Source: Alphaproteobacteria bacterium
GTDB taxonomy: Bacteria > Pseudomonadota > Alphaproteobacteria > Rhodobacterales > Rhodobacteraceae
NCBI GenBank assembly: GCA_016869835.1
Contig: VGDH01000006.1
Span: 1 to 49,782, forward strand
Direction: 5' to 3'
Length of the DNA stretch: 49,782 nucleotides
The notes under the pieces were generated by a model. It was not told the DNA's origin and made no database searches. It worked only from the letters and a program-made list of their open reading frames with translations. Position numbers and translations under genes: made by a program. Shown here one piece after another: positions 18,313-27,349 of this stretch (position 1 is the first letter of the stretch; each line of letters begins with the position of its first letter).

Positions 18313-19355
18313 TTGCGCCACTCGAAAGGATCAGCGGGCACGTCGTTCTCCTTCCAGTCCAAAAGCTTCCAGGTCTTGGCCATGTGATCGGGCAAGGGCG
18401 CGACAAAGGTCAGCGTCTCTTTGGTGATCGGATGCTGGATGGTCAGGCTGCGCGCGTGCAGGTGCAGCTTGCGGCTGATCTCCCCGCCCAGACCCGCGCC
18501 CCAGCCGTCGCCGAGATTTTCCGAGGTCGAACCGCCGTACTTGCCATCGCCAATGATCGGGTGTCCCAGTTCGGCCATATGCGCACGCAATTGATGGGTG
18601 CGCCCAGTGATCGGCTCCAGCGCCATCCAGGACATGCGCGTGCCCAGAAACCACAGCGTGAAAAAGTCCGTATGGGCGCGCTTGGCATCCGGATAATCGG
18701 CCATCTTCGCGGGGTGGACGCATTGCATCTTCTCACCCTCGCCGCCCCGACCGTGGCCGGGTGCCTTCATCAGACCATATTTGATGCTCCCTGACCGCGG
18801 GTTCGGCACACCGGCAACCAAAGCCCAATAGATCTTGCGGGTATGATGGTTGCGAAGCGCCTCGGACAAGGCCCGCGCCACCCGGTCGGTGCGCGCCAGC
18901 ATCAGAACGCCCGAGGTATCCTTGTCCAGCCGATGTACCAGCTTGGGACGGTCCTTGTAGCCGAACTTCAACGCCTCGGTCAGACCGTCAACATGCCGGT
19001 CCCCCTGCCCCGATCCGCCCTGAGACGGCAACCCGGCGGGCTTGTTCAGGATGATGATATGCTCATCCTTCCACAAGACCGCATCCTGAATCATCTTGGC
19101 GTCGCTTTGGCTGACCCGAGCTTCATAGGGACGGCTCAGCGCCTCGGCATCGGGCAAGGGCGGCACGCGGATGACCATGCCGGGCGCCACCCGGTCCGAG
19201 GGTTTGGCGCGGGCGGAGTCGATACGGATCTGCCCGGTGCGACACATCTTTTCGACATGGCCCTGGCTGATCTGCGGAAAGCGCCGCTTGAACCACTTGT
19301 CCAGCCGCTGCTCGCCCTCATCTGTCGCGACCGTCAGAAGTTTCACGCCGCTCAT
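18309..19355 (-). CDS. RluC/RluD-type large-subunit pseudouridine synthase
   Basis: 348 residues with an N-terminal S4 RNA-binding domain (RLDKWFKRRFPQISQGHVEK, about 17-36) and a catalytic domain with the motif HRLDKDTSG, whose Asp is the nucleophile, near residue 143. GRTHQLRAHMAELGHPI is the second family motif. It most resembles RluC, which modifies U955, U2504 and U2580 of 23S rRNA. The start overlaps the crcB stop and the stop overlaps the ATP12 start, so crcB-rluC-ATP12 is one coupled unit. Confidence 0.93.
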   Translation of the reverse strand: MSGVKLLTVATDEGEQRLDKWFKRRFPQISQGHVEKMCRTGQIRIDSARAKPSDRVAPGMVIRVPPLPDAEALSRPYEARVSQSDAKMIQDAVLWKDEHIIILNKPAGLPSQGGSGQGDRHVDGLTEALKFGYKDRPKLVHRLDKDTSGVLMLARTDRVARALSEALRNHHTRKIYWALVAGVPNPRSGSIKYGLMKAPGHGRGGEGEKMQCVHPAKMADYPDAKRAHTDFFTLWFLGTRMSWMALEPITGRTHQLRAHMAELGHPIIGDGKYGGSTSENLGDGWGAGLGGEISRKLHLHARSLTIQHPITKETLTFVAPLPDHMAKTWKLLDWKENDVPADPFEWRK

Positions 19356-19705
19356 GTCAGCGCTCCTTTGGCAAGGGCCGCGCCAAGGGCGACGGCGAAA
19401 AGGGAAAGGCCAACCGAAAGGGCAATGTAAAACACCGCCTGCGTGGTCTGACCGGATTGCCAGAGCCTGAGAGCATCCAGCGAAAAAGCGGAAAAGGTGG
19501 TAAAGCCGCCCAGAACACCCGTCATCAGGAAGGGCGAGATCTGCGCGCGGCTGGTGAGGGCAACAAAGAGGACGCCCATGGCAAAGCTGCCCACCACATT
19601 GACAGCCGCCACCGCCCAGGGCGCGCCAAAGGCGGCCACGGTGAGATAGCGCAGGACCGAGCCAATGGCCCCGCCCAAAGCAACCTGAGAAAGCGTCCAG
19701 AACAT
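19352..19705 (-). CDS. crcB: fluoride ion channel CrcB/FluC
   Basis: 117 residues, four membrane segments. GGAIGSVLRY at about 11-20, NVVGSFAMG near 37 (the conserved Asn lining the pore) and GVLGGFTTFSAFSLDA near 64-80 (the Phe-box and the break that binds Na+) define the family. It is a dual-topology dimer that exports fluoride. No fluoride riboswitch was recognised upstream; a REP-like palindrome lies there instead. ATG 19705 chosen as the first Met of the family start. Confidence 0.94.
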   Translation of the reverse strand: MFWTLSQVALGGAIGSVLRYLTVAAFGAPWAVAAVNVVGSFAMGVLFVALTSRAQISPFLMTGVLGGFTTFSAFSLDALRLWQSGQTTQAVFYIALSVGLSLFAVALGAALAKGALT

Positions 19706-19776
19706 GCGGTTTCCTTGGGCGCGGGCGCGGCTTTTGTCAACCGCCGCTCGTCGTCGCGCGATGCGCACTCTTCGCG

Positions 19777-19859
19777 TTCATCTTGGCAAAAATACCCCCG
19801 CCGGAGGCTTCTGTCGCAGGCCAAAGGCGCTCCGCGGGGGGTATTTGGGCCAAGATGAA
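19777..19859. repeat. intergenic inverted repeat, copy 2
   Basis: TTCATCTTGGCAAAAATACC at the left and GGTATTTGGGCCAAGATGAA at the right, with CCGGAGG and CTCCGCGG at the inner ends. Same size and arm order as the copy at 2885. It lies between the 5' end of crcB and the 3' end of rarA. Confidence 0.8.
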
Positions 19860-19868
19860 CCCCAGTGT

Positions 19869-21179
19869 TCAGCCATCCCGTTTGGCGCGCAATCTGGTGA
19901 AATAGTCGATCCGCTTTTTCAACTCGCGTTCAAAGCCGCGTTCGGGCGGGGCGTAGAAGACCGGGCGTCTCATGCCCTCGGGGAAGTAGTTCTGCCCCGA
20001 AAACCCATCCTCGGCGTCGTGGTCATAGGCGTAGCCCGTGCCATAGCCGATCTCTTTCATGAGTTTCGTTGGCGCATTCAGGATATGGCGGGGCGGCATC
20101 AGGCTGCCGGTTTCGCGGGCAGAGGCGCGGGCGGCCTTGTAGGCGGTGTAGACCCCGTTCGATTTCGGGGCGAGCGCGAGATAGACGACCGCATTGGCGA
20201 GCGCCAGCTCGCCCTCGGGGCTGCCCAGACGTTCATAGGTCTGCCAGCTGTCAAGGCAGACGGCCTGGGCCTGCGGATCGGCCAGCCCGATATCCTCGAC
20301 CGCCATGCGGGTCAGGCGGCGGGCCAGAAATCGTGGGTCCTCGCCCCCCTCAAGCATCCGGGCGAACCAATAAAGGGCCGCGTCCGGATCGGAACCGCGC
20401 ACCGATTTGTGCAGGGCACTGATGAGGTTGTAATGCTCTTCGCCCGACTTGTCATATCTTGCGGCCCTGCGCATCAGGCGGCGGGCGAGCTCTTCACGCG
20501 TCATCGGTTTGTCGGCCTTCCAGGCCGCCACCTGTTCGATCAGGTTCAGGCAGGCGCGGCCATCGCCGTCGGCCATTTCGATCATCGCCTCGCGTGCCTC
20601 GCCGGTCAGCGGCAGCGCGCGGCCAAGTTCCTTTTCGGCGCGTTGCGTCAGACGTTCCAGATCGGTCAGCGACAGCCGTTCCAGCACGATCACCTGAGCA
20701 CGACTGAGAAGCGCGGCGTTGAGTTCGAACGAGGGGTTTTCGGTGGTGGCACCGACGAGAAGGATCGTGCCATCTTCCATATGCGGCAGGAACCCGTCCT
20801 GCTGCGCCTTGTTGAAGCGGTGAATTTCATCGACGAACAGAAGTGTGCCTTGCCCGTTCGCGCACCTTATCTTCGCAGTTTCAAAGACCTTTCTCAGCTC
20901 TGGCACGCCAGTGAAGATCGCCGAAATCTGCACGAAGGCCAGATCGGTTTCCGTCGCCAGAAGCCGCGCGATGGTGGTCTTGCCCACGCCAGGTGGCCCC
21001 CACAGGATCAGCGAGGACAAGGACCGCGCGGCCAGCATCGCGCCCAAGGGCCCCTCTGCCCCCAACACATGTTCCTGGCCGATGACCTCGGACAGGCTGC
21101 GCGGGCGCAGCCGATCGGCCAGCGGGCGCGGCGCGTCTGGGGCAGGTTGGGCAGCGGCGGTGTCGAAAAGATCAGCCAT
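19869..21179 (-). CDS. rarA: replication-associated recombination protein RarA (MgsA)
   Basis: 436 residues. Walker A GPPGVGKT is near 60, Walker B LLFVDEIHRFNKAQQD near 115, sensor 1 GATTENPSFE and the Arg finger region LLSRAQVIVLE follow. The C-terminal tetramerisation part has SALHKSVRGSDPDAALYW and RHILNAPTKLMKEIGYG. This AAA+ protein acts at stalled replication forks. It is full length and reads cleanly. Confidence 0.96.
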   Translation of the reverse strand: MADLFDTAAAQPAPDAPRPLADRLRPRSLSEVIGQEHVLGAEGPLGAMLAARSLSSLILWGPPGVGKTTIARLLATETDLAFVQISAIFTGVPELRKVFETAKIRCANGQGTLLFVDEIHRFNKAQQDGFLPHMEDGTILLVGATTENPSFELNAALLSRAQVIVLERLSLTDLERLTQRAEKELGRALPLTGEAREAMIEMADGDGRACLNLIEQVAAWKADKPMTREELARRLMRRAARYDKSGEEHYNLISALHKSVRGSDPDAALYWFARMLEGGEDPRFLARRLTRMAVEDIGLADPQAQAVCLDSWQTYERLGSPEGELALANAVVYLALAPKSNGVYTAYKAARASARETGSLMPPRHILNAPTKLMKEIGYGTGYAYDHDAEDGFSGQNYFPEGMRRPVFYAPPERGFERELKKRIDYFTRLRAKRDG

Positions 21180-21224
21180 GACGCCCAGACTACGCCCGGA
21201 CGTCGGTCGGGGAAAGCCCTGCCG

Positions 21225-21815
21225 TCAATGCATGGTCTGGCTGAAGTCCATCAGGACAACCTGGTTCTCGATCCCGTCGATTTCCATCACCGGGCCCATG
21301 GCCTTCATCTTGACACCCACCCGGTCGGCCCAGCGCGGCCATGTGGCGGCCAGAAGCGTCAGGCAATGGGTGGCCCCAAGCCCGCGGACAGTTTCGCCCA
21401 GCTGCGCGATCAGCTGAGCATGCACGCGGCGGCGGATGGAAGAGGGCACATCATGGCTGACAAACAGGCGCGAGCTTTCCCAGATATGGTCGGCGACTGG
21501 CGCTTCATCATGCAGAAGATGGGCCGGGATGGTGTCGAGAAGCCCGCGCTGGGCGTCGCGGATCATGTAGCTGTAGATGCCGCAGCGCGTGGTGGTGGGC
21601 GTCAGGCGATTGCCCGCCAGAACCTTGCCCTCGCCGTCATGCACCACCACCCAGCGGCTGGCCGGAGTGTAATACTGGTCGTATTCCATACCCAGCGCCT
21701 CGGGCAGGTTCCATTTGTTGTGCACGATGAACAGATCACGCCTCGCGCGCAACATGTTCGCAAACAACTCGCCATGGTTGTGCAAATTGGCAAAAGAAAG
21801 CGTTGTGGTCAGCAT
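21225..21815 (-). CDS. LuxI-family acyl-homoserine-lactone synthase 1
   Basis: 196 residues from ATG 21815, which has AGGAG five to six bases upstream. LuxI landmarks are an Arg and Phe in LRARRDLFIV, Trp in NKWNLP, then MEYDQYYTP, an Arg in AGNRLTPTT and WESSRLF. The third acidic position is changed: MEYDQYY has Tyr where the sister protein (22696-23283) and the family have Asp. That residue helps bind S-adenosylmethionine, so activity is doubtful. The two synthases are about half identical, so they arose by duplication. A LuxR gene with two stops lies upstream. Confidence 0.88.
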   Translation of the reverse strand: MLTTTLSFANLHNHGELFANMLRARRDLFIVHNKWNLPEALGMEYDQYYTPASRWVVVHDGEGKVLAGNRLTPTTTRCGIYSYMIRDAQRGLLDTIPAHLLHDEAPVADHIWESSRLFVSHDVPSSIRRRVHAQLIAQLGETVRGLGATHCLTLLAATWPRWADRVGVKMKAMGPVMEIDGIENQVVLMDFSQTMH

Positions 21816-21867
21816 GGCAGCTCCTATCAGGTTGGATGGCAATCAAACCTTGCAGGAGGGGTCTTGA

Positions 21868-22479
21868 TTACATCAGGCGATAATCCTTTGCCCGCTGGAT
21901 CGCCTCGGCCGTCGTGCGCGCCATGAGCCGGATGCGCGCCGAGGTGATCCTCGCCTTGAACGCGCTTTCCGATATCCCCGGTTTGGCCGCAGCCGCTGCG
22001 ATCCGGTCCCCCCCGGCAATGCATTTGAGCGCTTCGATCTGGGCCTTTGTCAGCTCTTCCGGCGGTTCGGTCATGTCATGCAGCCGATGCACGATGGCGG
22101 CAGCGGTGGCAATTTCGTGATCGGAGAACTCGCGGTCAGATCGGGCGAAAGAGGCAATGGTGCGTGACTTGATCGGGCCGCAAGCCACGGTCGCGCCATA
22201 GCTCAGGCCATAGGCCTTGGCCTTCTTGAACAGGCCGAACGGATCGGGCAGCGAGGGGTCGCTCCAACGGATGGTGCCAGTCGTCGAAAACCCCTAGGCG
22301 ACCATCGGGTCGCGCAGGACATATCCGTTCTCGGTGTAATGATCGAGCCAGACCGGATCTTAGGTCTGGAACATGAACAGCGGCGCGGTAAAGCGGATGT
22401 GCAGCCCGATGGAATAGCCGGCCGGGGCCAGCAGAGCCAATTGGTGCAACTCAACTTCCATACCAAGCTTAACAGACAT
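21868..22479 (-). pseudogene. LuxR-type regulator 1, interrupted by two stop codons
   Basis: Read through, 203 residues align end to end with the second LuxR here. The autoinducer-binding part begins MSVKLGMEVELHQLALLAPA. TAA at codon 40 (22360-22362) replaces the Tyr of the sister motif NTYDP, and TAG at codon 62 (22294-22296) replaces the Trp of VSWGF. The C-terminal helix-turn-helix part is intact (GISESAFKARITSARIRLMARTTAEA), but its recognition region is Ala-rich (RIAAAAAKPG), unlike the usual pattern. An internal ATG could give a 106-residue C-terminal protein starting at 22188. Confidence 0.82.
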
Positions 22480-22695
22480 GTCTTTTTCGCTATGTGGCGA
22501 TTCTGCAGCAATTTTAGATTGCGCCCGGCAAATGCACGAGAACTGAATCAAACTTTAGGGAAACGACGCCGAGCAAGACCTTGCAGAACCGAGAAAAACC
22601 GGAATTCAAGCCGTTTTTCGCCGGGCTGCGGCTGGCTCCCGCGCCGTTAACCATGTTTTCAGAAACAATCACGGCGTGTCTTCGCGCCGGCAGGG

Positions 22696-23283
22696 CTAGT
22701 GCCGGGTCGCGCTGCACTGCATCGCAACGCACTGGTTGACCACGCCGTCGATCTCGATCTCGGGGCCAGCGACTTCGGTGCAAAAGCCGATGCGGCGCAT
22801 CCAGCGGCCCCAGACCTGCGGGCACAGGCCCAAAAGCCGCTCGGCCCCCAGCATCTGGGCGGTGTTGACCATCTCGGTCATCAGATCACGCTGGACGCGG
22901 CTGCGCAGGCAGGAGGGAACGTCATGGGCGATGAAGACGCGGCTTGATTCCCAGACCTTCAGAGAAACCGGCGCCTCGCCATAAAGCAGCGTATCGGGGA
23001 TCGTCGCCAAAAGCCCCGCCTGGGCGTCGCGGATCATGTAGCTATAAATGCCACAGCGCGCCGTTGTCAGGGTCAACCGGATGCCAGCCAGGACGCGACC
23101 TCCCTCATGCACCGCGATCCAGCGGCTTTGGGGCGTGTCATACTGGTCGAACTCCATTCCATCGACCTGCGGCAGGTTCCATTTGCGCTGCACGATGAAG
23201 GACTGGTGCCGCGCCCTCAGGACATTGGTGAAAAGCGTGCCATGGGCATGAATATTGTCAAAGGATAATGTCGTCGTCTGCAT
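22696..23283 (-). CDS. LuxI-family acyl-homoserine-lactone synthase 2
   Basis: 195 residues. All landmark LuxI residues are present: Arg and Phe in LRARHQSFIV, Trp in RKWNLP, the acidic set in MEFDQYDTP, Arg in AGIRLTLTT, and Glu-Arg in WESSRVF. It would make an N-acyl-homoserine lactone from S-adenosylmethionine and an acyl carrier; the acyl chain cannot be predicted. It lies 47 bases behind the interrupted luxR 2. It is the only member of the four-gene cluster with nothing visibly wrong. Confidence 0.9.
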   Translation of the reverse strand: MQTTTLSFDNIHAHGTLFTNVLRARHQSFIVQRKWNLPQVDGMEFDQYDTPQSRWIAVHEGGRVLAGIRLTLTTARCGIYSYMIRDAQAGLLATIPDTLLYGEAPVSLKVWESSRVFIAHDVPSCLRSRVQRDLMTEMVNTAQMLGAERLLGLCPQVWGRWMRRIGFCTEVAGPEIEIDGVVNQCVAMQCSATRH

Positions 23284-23330
23284 GAAAACCTCCAGCCGGT
23301 TTGAAAATCAAAAATCGGCCGGGGCGCCTG

Positions 23331-23942
23331 CTAAAGCAGCTTGGCTTCCAGCGCGCGCTGGATCGCTTCGGCAGTGGTGCGGCACAAAAGGCGTTCGCGC
23401 GCCGAGCGCAAACGCGCCTTGAGTGCGCTTTCCGAGATACCGATCTGATGCGCTGCCTCAGAGTAGCGATAGCCCTTGGCAATCAACCGCAGCGCCTCGA
23501 CCTGAGCGTTGGGCAGGCGTTCAGGCGGCTCGGTCTCGCGGTGCAGGACGCGGACCATATCGGCAATCTCGGCCATTTCGCTTTAAGTGAACTCGCGGTC
23601 GCTGCGGCCAAAACCGCCTATCGTGCGGGAACTGACCGGAACATGCGACACCGCAACGCCGTAAAGCAGGCCAAAGGCCTTGGCCTGTTCCATCACGTTA
23701 TGCGGATCGGGATGGTCAAGATCGCTCCAGCGCACCAGGCCCTCGGTGCCAAAGCCCCAGGATACCAGCGGATCGCACAGCATGTAGCCCCAGCTTGTAT
23801 AGATATCGATCCAGCGAGGGTCATAGGTGTTCACCATGATTTGTGCCGAGGCAAATCGAATATGCAGCCCAAGCGCATAGCCCGCCGGGGCAAGTGCTGA
23901 CAGTCGGGCCAATCCCATGTCCAGACCGATTGCACGTGCCAT
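23331..23942 (-). pseudogene. LuxR-type regulator 2, split by one TAA between its two domains
   Basis: Read through, 203 residues. The autoinducer-binding domain (MARAIGLDMGLARLSALAPA to GFGRSDREFT, residues 1-119) ends at TAA in codon 120 (23583-23585). Two codons later an in-frame ATG (23576) starts an 81-residue remainder holding the whole LuxR helix-turn-helix (GYRYSEAAHQIGISESALKA). The sister gene has SD-HE at this place, so a single change from an acidic codon can explain the stop. The break is at the linker, so two separate domains could be made; that is inference. No ribosome-binding site is obvious before 23576. Confidence 0.82.
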
Positions 23943-23998
23943 ATCTCCGTCCTTGATACCGTTACACTGCCACCAATAACAACCTTAAGCTGATTTAG

Positions 23999-24011
23999 CT
24001 CTATCTTAGAG
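23999..24011. promoter_or_regulatory. small palindrome upstream of luxR 2
   Basis: CTCTA-TCT-TAGAG, 57 bases before the luxR 2 start. It is shorter than a classical lux box and its role is a guess. Confidence 0.25.
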
Positions 24012-24036
24012 TGTTTTGAGTGGAAGATACAATTGA

Positions 24037-24062
24037 AAAAGGCCCGCATAAGCGAGCCTTTT
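24037..24062 (-). terminator. terminator of the alpha ribosomal operon
   Basis: On the minus strand, AAAAGGCTCGC pairs with GCGGGCCTTTT around TTAT, followed by T-rich sequence. It lies 36 bases after the rplQ stop and closes the ribosomal cluster. Confidence 0.82.
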
Positions 24063-24098
24063 GGGTCGCCCTGAAGGGCGGCGTGATCCTTGGGGATC

Positions 24099-24518
24099 TC
24101 AGTCCTCGGCAGCCTCATCGGCGGCGGTGCGGGCGTGGTCGGCGGCACCCTTGGCCGAAGGATCGCGGTCAACGAATTCGATGATCGCCATCGGGGCCAT
24201 GTCGCCATAGCGGAAGCCGGCCTTCAGGATGCGCACATAGCCACCCTGACGGTCCTTGTAACGGGCAGCCAGCACGTCGAACAGACGCTCGACATGCATG
24301 TCCTGCTTGAGCTGGGCAGCAGCCTGACGGCGGGCGTGCAGGTCGCCACGCTTGGCCAGCGTGATCAGCTTTTCAACGATCGGACGCAGTTCCTTGGCTT
24401 TCGGAAGCGTGGTCTTGATCTGTTCGTGTTCAATCAGCGAACCGGCCATATTGGCGAACAGCGCCTTGCGGTGTTCGTGGGTGCGGTTCAAACGGCGATA
24501 GCCGCGAGCGTGACGCAT
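24099..24518 (-). CDS. rplQ: 50S ribosomal protein bL17
   Basis: 139 residues with the family start [19 protein letters not shown], then [20 protein letters not shown] and a C-terminal Ala/Glu/Asp-rich tail (about 118-139) beyond the usual core. It is part of the large subunit near the exit tunnel. It follows rpoA in the standard alpha-operon order, separated by an unusual GC-only hairpin. Confidence 0.98.
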   Translation of the reverse strand: MRHARGYRRLNRTHEHRKALFANMAGSLIEHEQIKTTLPKAKELRPIVEKLITLAKRGDLHARRQAAAQLKQDMHVERLFDVLAARYKDRQGGYVRILKAGFRYGDMAPMAIIEFVDRDPSAKGAADHARTAADEAAED

Positions 24519-24623
24519 GGTAGTCTCCTTGGCGTTTTACTTTGTGTTGCAGGCCTGCGTTGGACCTGCGTCGTTGGGGCGGGATTGCCCATGGTTTCCC
24601 CGACTTTTCGGGCATTTTCGGCC

Positions 24624-24659
24624 CCCCCCCACCCCCTCCGTGGGGAGGGGGTGGGGGGG
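24624..24659. repeat. perfect 16-bp C/G hairpin between rpoA and rplQ
   Basis: Arms at 24624-24639 and 24644-24659 are exact complements built of C-runs (seven C, A, five C, T, CC) with loop GTGG. It lies eight bases after the rpoA stop on the transcribed strand. No T tract follows, so a pausing, processing or RNA-stability role is more likely than termination. Confidence 0.75.
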
Positions 24660-24666
24660 TTACCCC

Positions 24667-25683
24667 TTAAAACTGGTCTTCGAAGCGCTTGGCCAGGTCC
24701 TCGATGTTTTCCGGCGGCCAGTCTTCGACTTCCATACCCAGATGCAGGCCCATGCCCGACAGCACTTCCTTGATTTCGTTCAAGGACTTGCGGCCGAAGT
24801 TCGGGGTGCGCAGCATCTCGGCTTCGGTTTTCTGGATCAGATCGCCGATATAGACGATGTTGTCGTTCTTCAGGCAGTTGGCCGAACGAACCGACAGCTC
24901 CAGCTCGTCCACCTTCTTCAGCAGCAGCGGGTTGAATTCCAGACCCGCATCCACTTCGCCCGCCTTGGCCGATTCCGGCTCGTCAAAGTTGACGAACACG
25001 CCCAGCTGGTCCTGCAGGATGCGCGCGGCATAGGCCACGGCATCATCTGGGGTCAACGAGCCATCGGTTTCGATCTTCATGGTCAGCTTGTCATAGTCCA
25101 GCACCTGACCTTCGCGGGTCGGCTGCACTTCGTACGACACTTTCTTGACCGGCGAATAGATCGCGTCGATCGGAATCAGACCGATCGGCGCATCTTCCGG
25201 GCGGTTCTTGTCAGCCGAGACATAGCCCTTGCCGGTGTTGACCGTCAGTTCCATGTAGACATCGGCGCCATCGTCAAGGTGGCAGATCACGTGGTCCTTG
25301 TTCAGAACCTCGATCCCATTGGTTTCCGAGATGTCGCCGGCGGTGACAACGCCCGGGCCCTTGGAGGAAATCGAAAGGCGCTTCGGCCCTTCGACGTCCA
25401 TTTTCAGGCGAACGCCTTTCAGGTTCAGCACGATATCGGTGACGTCTTCACGCACACCCGCGACGCTGGAAAACTCGTGCAGGACGTTGTCGATCTGCAC
25501 GCTGGTGATGGCCGCGCCTTGCAGCGACGACATCAGAACGCGACGCAGCGCGTTGCCAAGCGTCAGGCCAAAGCCACGCTCCAGCGGTTCGGCGATAACG
25601 GTCGCCACGCGCTGAGCATCCGCACCGGCCTTCACGACCAGTTGCTGCGGCTTGATGAGTTCCTGCCAATTCTTGTGGATCAT
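24667..25683 (-). CDS. rpoA: RNA polymerase alpha subunit
   Basis: 338 residues starting [15 protein letters not shown]. The N-terminal assembly domain contains [20 protein letters not shown] near 40-60 and VEGPKRLSI. The C-terminal domain (from about 255) has [19 protein letters not shown] and [19 protein letters not shown], which bind UP-element DNA and activators. The ATG at 25683 is the family start; the frame is open upstream without similarity. Full length. Confidence 0.98.
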   Translation of the reverse strand: MIHKNWQELIKPQQLVVKAGADAQRVATVIAEPLERGFGLTLGNALRRVLMSSLQGAAITSVQIDNVLHEFSSVAGVREDVTDIVLNLKGVRLKMDVEGPKRLSISSKGPGVVTAGDISETNGIEVLNKDHVICHLDDGADVYMELTVNTGKGYVSADKNRPEDAPIGLIPIDAIYSPVKKVSYEVQPTREGQVLDYDKLTMKIETDGSLTPDDAVAYAARILQDQLGVFVNFDEPESAKAGEVDAGLEFNPLLLKKVDELELSVRSANCLKNDNIVYIGDLIQKTEAEMLRTPNFGRKSLNEIKEVLSGMGLHLGMEVEDWPPENIEDLAKRFEDQF

Positions 25684-25756
25684 GCTTTCGCCTCCATTCT
25701 TGCCACCTGCCCATGTCCCAAAGTCAGGGGGCGCCCGAGGATCTGGAATCACACAA

Positions 25757-25784
25757 TCGGGCCGCGCGAAACCGCACGGCCCGA
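25757..25784. other. hairpin between rpsK and rpoA
   Basis: TCGGGCCG (25757-25764) pairs with CGGCCCGA (25777-25784) around a 12-base loop, 17 bases after rpsK. It could be the site of translational or processing control in the alpha operon; only the structure is seen. Confidence 0.4.
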
Positions 25785-25800
25785 CTGAATTCAAATAGCT

Positions 25801-26196
25801 TTAGACGCGGCGACGCTTCGGCGGACGGCAGCCGTTGTGGGCGAGCGGGGTCACATCACGGATCGAGGTGATGTTGAAACCCACGGCAGCCAGAGCGCGC
25901 AGAGCCGATTCACGGCCCGAGCCGGGGCCCTGCACTTCGACTTCCAGCGTCTTGACGCCATGTTCCTGCGCCTTGCGGCCGGCATCTTCCGCGGCCATCT
26001 GGGCGGCGTACGGGGTCGACTTGCGCGAACCCTTGAAGCCCATGGTGCCCGAGGACGACCAGGAAATAGCGTTGCCCTGAACGTCAGAGATCAGGATCTT
26101 GGTGTTGTTGAAGGACGAGTTCACATGAGCAACGCCAGCGGCGATGTTCTTGCGCTCTTTTTTCTTCATACGGGTGGTTTTGGTATCGCGTGCCAT
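25801..26196 (-). CDS. rpsK: 30S ribosomal protein uS11
   Basis: 131 residues with [37 protein letters not shown] and the end [16 protein letters not shown]. This is the small-subunit platform protein. It lies 12 bases after rpsM and before rpoA, the normal alpha-operon order; rpsD is absent from this place, as usual in alphaproteobacteria. Confidence 0.98.
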   Translation of the reverse strand: MARDTKTTRMKKKERKNIAAGVAHVNSSFNNTKILISDVQGNAISWSSSGTMGFKGSRKSTPYAAQMAAEDAGRKAQEHGVKTLEVEVQGPGSGRESALRALAAVGFNITSIRDVTPLAHNGCRPPKRRRV

Positions 26197-26208
26197 TGTG
26201 CCTACCCC

Positions 26209-26577
26209 TTATTTCTTCTTGCCAGCGATGGCTTTTGCGGGGCCCTTGCGGGTGCGCGCGTTAGTGTGGGTGCGCTGACCACGGACCGGCAGGCCCTTGC
26301 GGTGACGCAGGCCGCGATAGCAGCCAAGGTCCATCAGACGCTTGATGTTCATCGACACTTCGCGGCGCAGGTCGCCTTCGACGGTGAAGTTGGCGTCGAT
26401 GTATTCGCGGATCGACAGCACTTCGGCGTCGGTCAACTGGTTGACACGACGGGCGCGGTCGATGTTGAGCGCGGCACAGATGGCTTCCGCGTTATGCGGG
26501 CCGATGCCGGCGATATACTGCAGAGAGATGGGAACCCGTTTTTGCGTCGGGATGTTCACGCCAGCAATACGTGCCAA
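26209..26577 (-). CDS. rpsM: 30S ribosomal protein uS13, TTG start
   Basis: 122 residues beginning (TTG)[12 protein letters not shown], the invariant uS13 N-terminus. No ATG exists at this place: the codon at 26577-26575 is TTG, with GGAAG five bases upstream. Other motifs are [30 protein letters not shown] and [11 protein letters not shown]. It contacts the large subunit and P-site tRNA. A TTG start for an abundant ribosomal protein is unusual. Confidence 0.96.
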   Translation of the reverse strand: MARIAGVNIPTQKRVPISLQYIAGIGPHNAEAICAALNIDRARRVNQLTDAEVLSIREYIDANFTVEGDLRREVSMNIKRLMDLGCYRGLRHRKGLPVRGQRTHTNARTRKGPAKAIAGKKK

Positions 26578-26680
26578 ACGTATCTTCCTTTTGGTTGCGG
26601 TTCCGTAGTGCCAGAACCTTTTTTCACAACAGCCGGGTCTTGGCCCGACAACGATCTTCCCGATCAAGGGAAACCCAAGC

Positions 26681-26696
26681 CACGGACGATTCCGTG
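26681..26696. other. small hairpin between adk and rpsM
   Basis: CACGGA-CGAT-TCCGTG in the 178-base gap between adk and rpsM. The gap is large for this cluster and may also hold a promoter, but no convincing pair of boxes was found. Confidence 0.35.
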
Positions 26697-26755
26697 TCGG
26701 GACGCCGTGCTTTAGGGGCTTTCCCCCCTGCCGTCAAGCGGCGCGGGCAGGAATC

Positions 26756-27340
26756 TCAGGCGCGGTCCAGAACTTTCGCGATTGCGCCGGCAACTTGATC
26801 CATCGCGGCCATGCCGTCGATCTGCACCAGGCTTTTCTTGGCCCAGTAATAGCCGATCAGCGGGGCGGTATTCTTGTAGTATTCCTGCAGCCGCACGGCA
26901 AAGACTTCGGGCGTGTCATCTTTGCGAACGGGCTGACCTGACGCGCGCGCCTCATCCGCGCGGTTCACGATACGGCCGACCAGCGCCTTGTCATCCACCA
27001 CAAGCTCGATCACCGCATCCAGCGTCAGGCCACGTTTGGCCAGAAGATCGGCCAGCGCGTCGGCCTGTTTCAGCGTGCGCGGAAAGCCGTCAAAGATGAA
27101 GCCGCCGGGGGCGCCCTTTTCCAGCTTTTCCTCGATAAGGCCGATGACGATCTCATCGGTGACAAGACCGCCCTTTTCCATCACCTCGGCCACCTTGCGG
27201 CCCATCTCGGTGCCGCTGGTCTTGGCCTCGCGCAGCATGTCGCCCGTCGACAGTTGCACCATGCCACGCCCGGAAACCAGCCGTTCAGCCTGTGTGCCCT
27301 TGCCAGCCCCCGGCGGCCCCAGAAGGATGATGTTGGCCAT
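26756..27340 (-). CDS. adk: adenylate kinase
   Basis: 194 residues with P-loop [14 protein letters not shown] at 7-20, the AMP site [27 protein letters not shown] and the lid Arg region [14 protein letters not shown]. The lid is the short type without zinc Cys, so length is at the low end of the family. It balances adenine nucleotides. It lies ten bases after secY, the normal spc-operon partner. Confidence 0.97.
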   Translation of the reverse strand: MANIILLGPPGAGKGTQAERLVSGRGMVQLSTGDMLREAKTSGTEMGRKVAEVMEKGGLVTDEIVIGLIEEKLEKGAPGGFIFDGFPRTLKQADALADLLAKRGLTLDAVIELVVDDKALVGRIVNRADEARASGQPVRKDDTPEVFAVRLQEYYKNTAPLIGYYWAKKSLVQIDGMAAMDQVAGAIAKVLDRA

Positions 27341-27349
27341 ATGCCCCCC

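Noticed and set aside
19706-19776. Fluoride riboswitch upstream of crcB
   Set aside because: The short leader does not show the riboswitch core and is followed at once by the palindromic repeat.
19704-21926. A 740-codon open frame on the plus strand
   Set aside because: It is antisense to rarA and luxI 1 and has no recognisable family pattern; the minus-strand genes explain the region.
23950-24030. Classical lux box upstream of luxR 2
   Set aside because: Only a 13-base palindrome (CTCTA-TCT-TAGAG) was found; it is too short and unlike the usual 18-20 base lux-type element to be called one.
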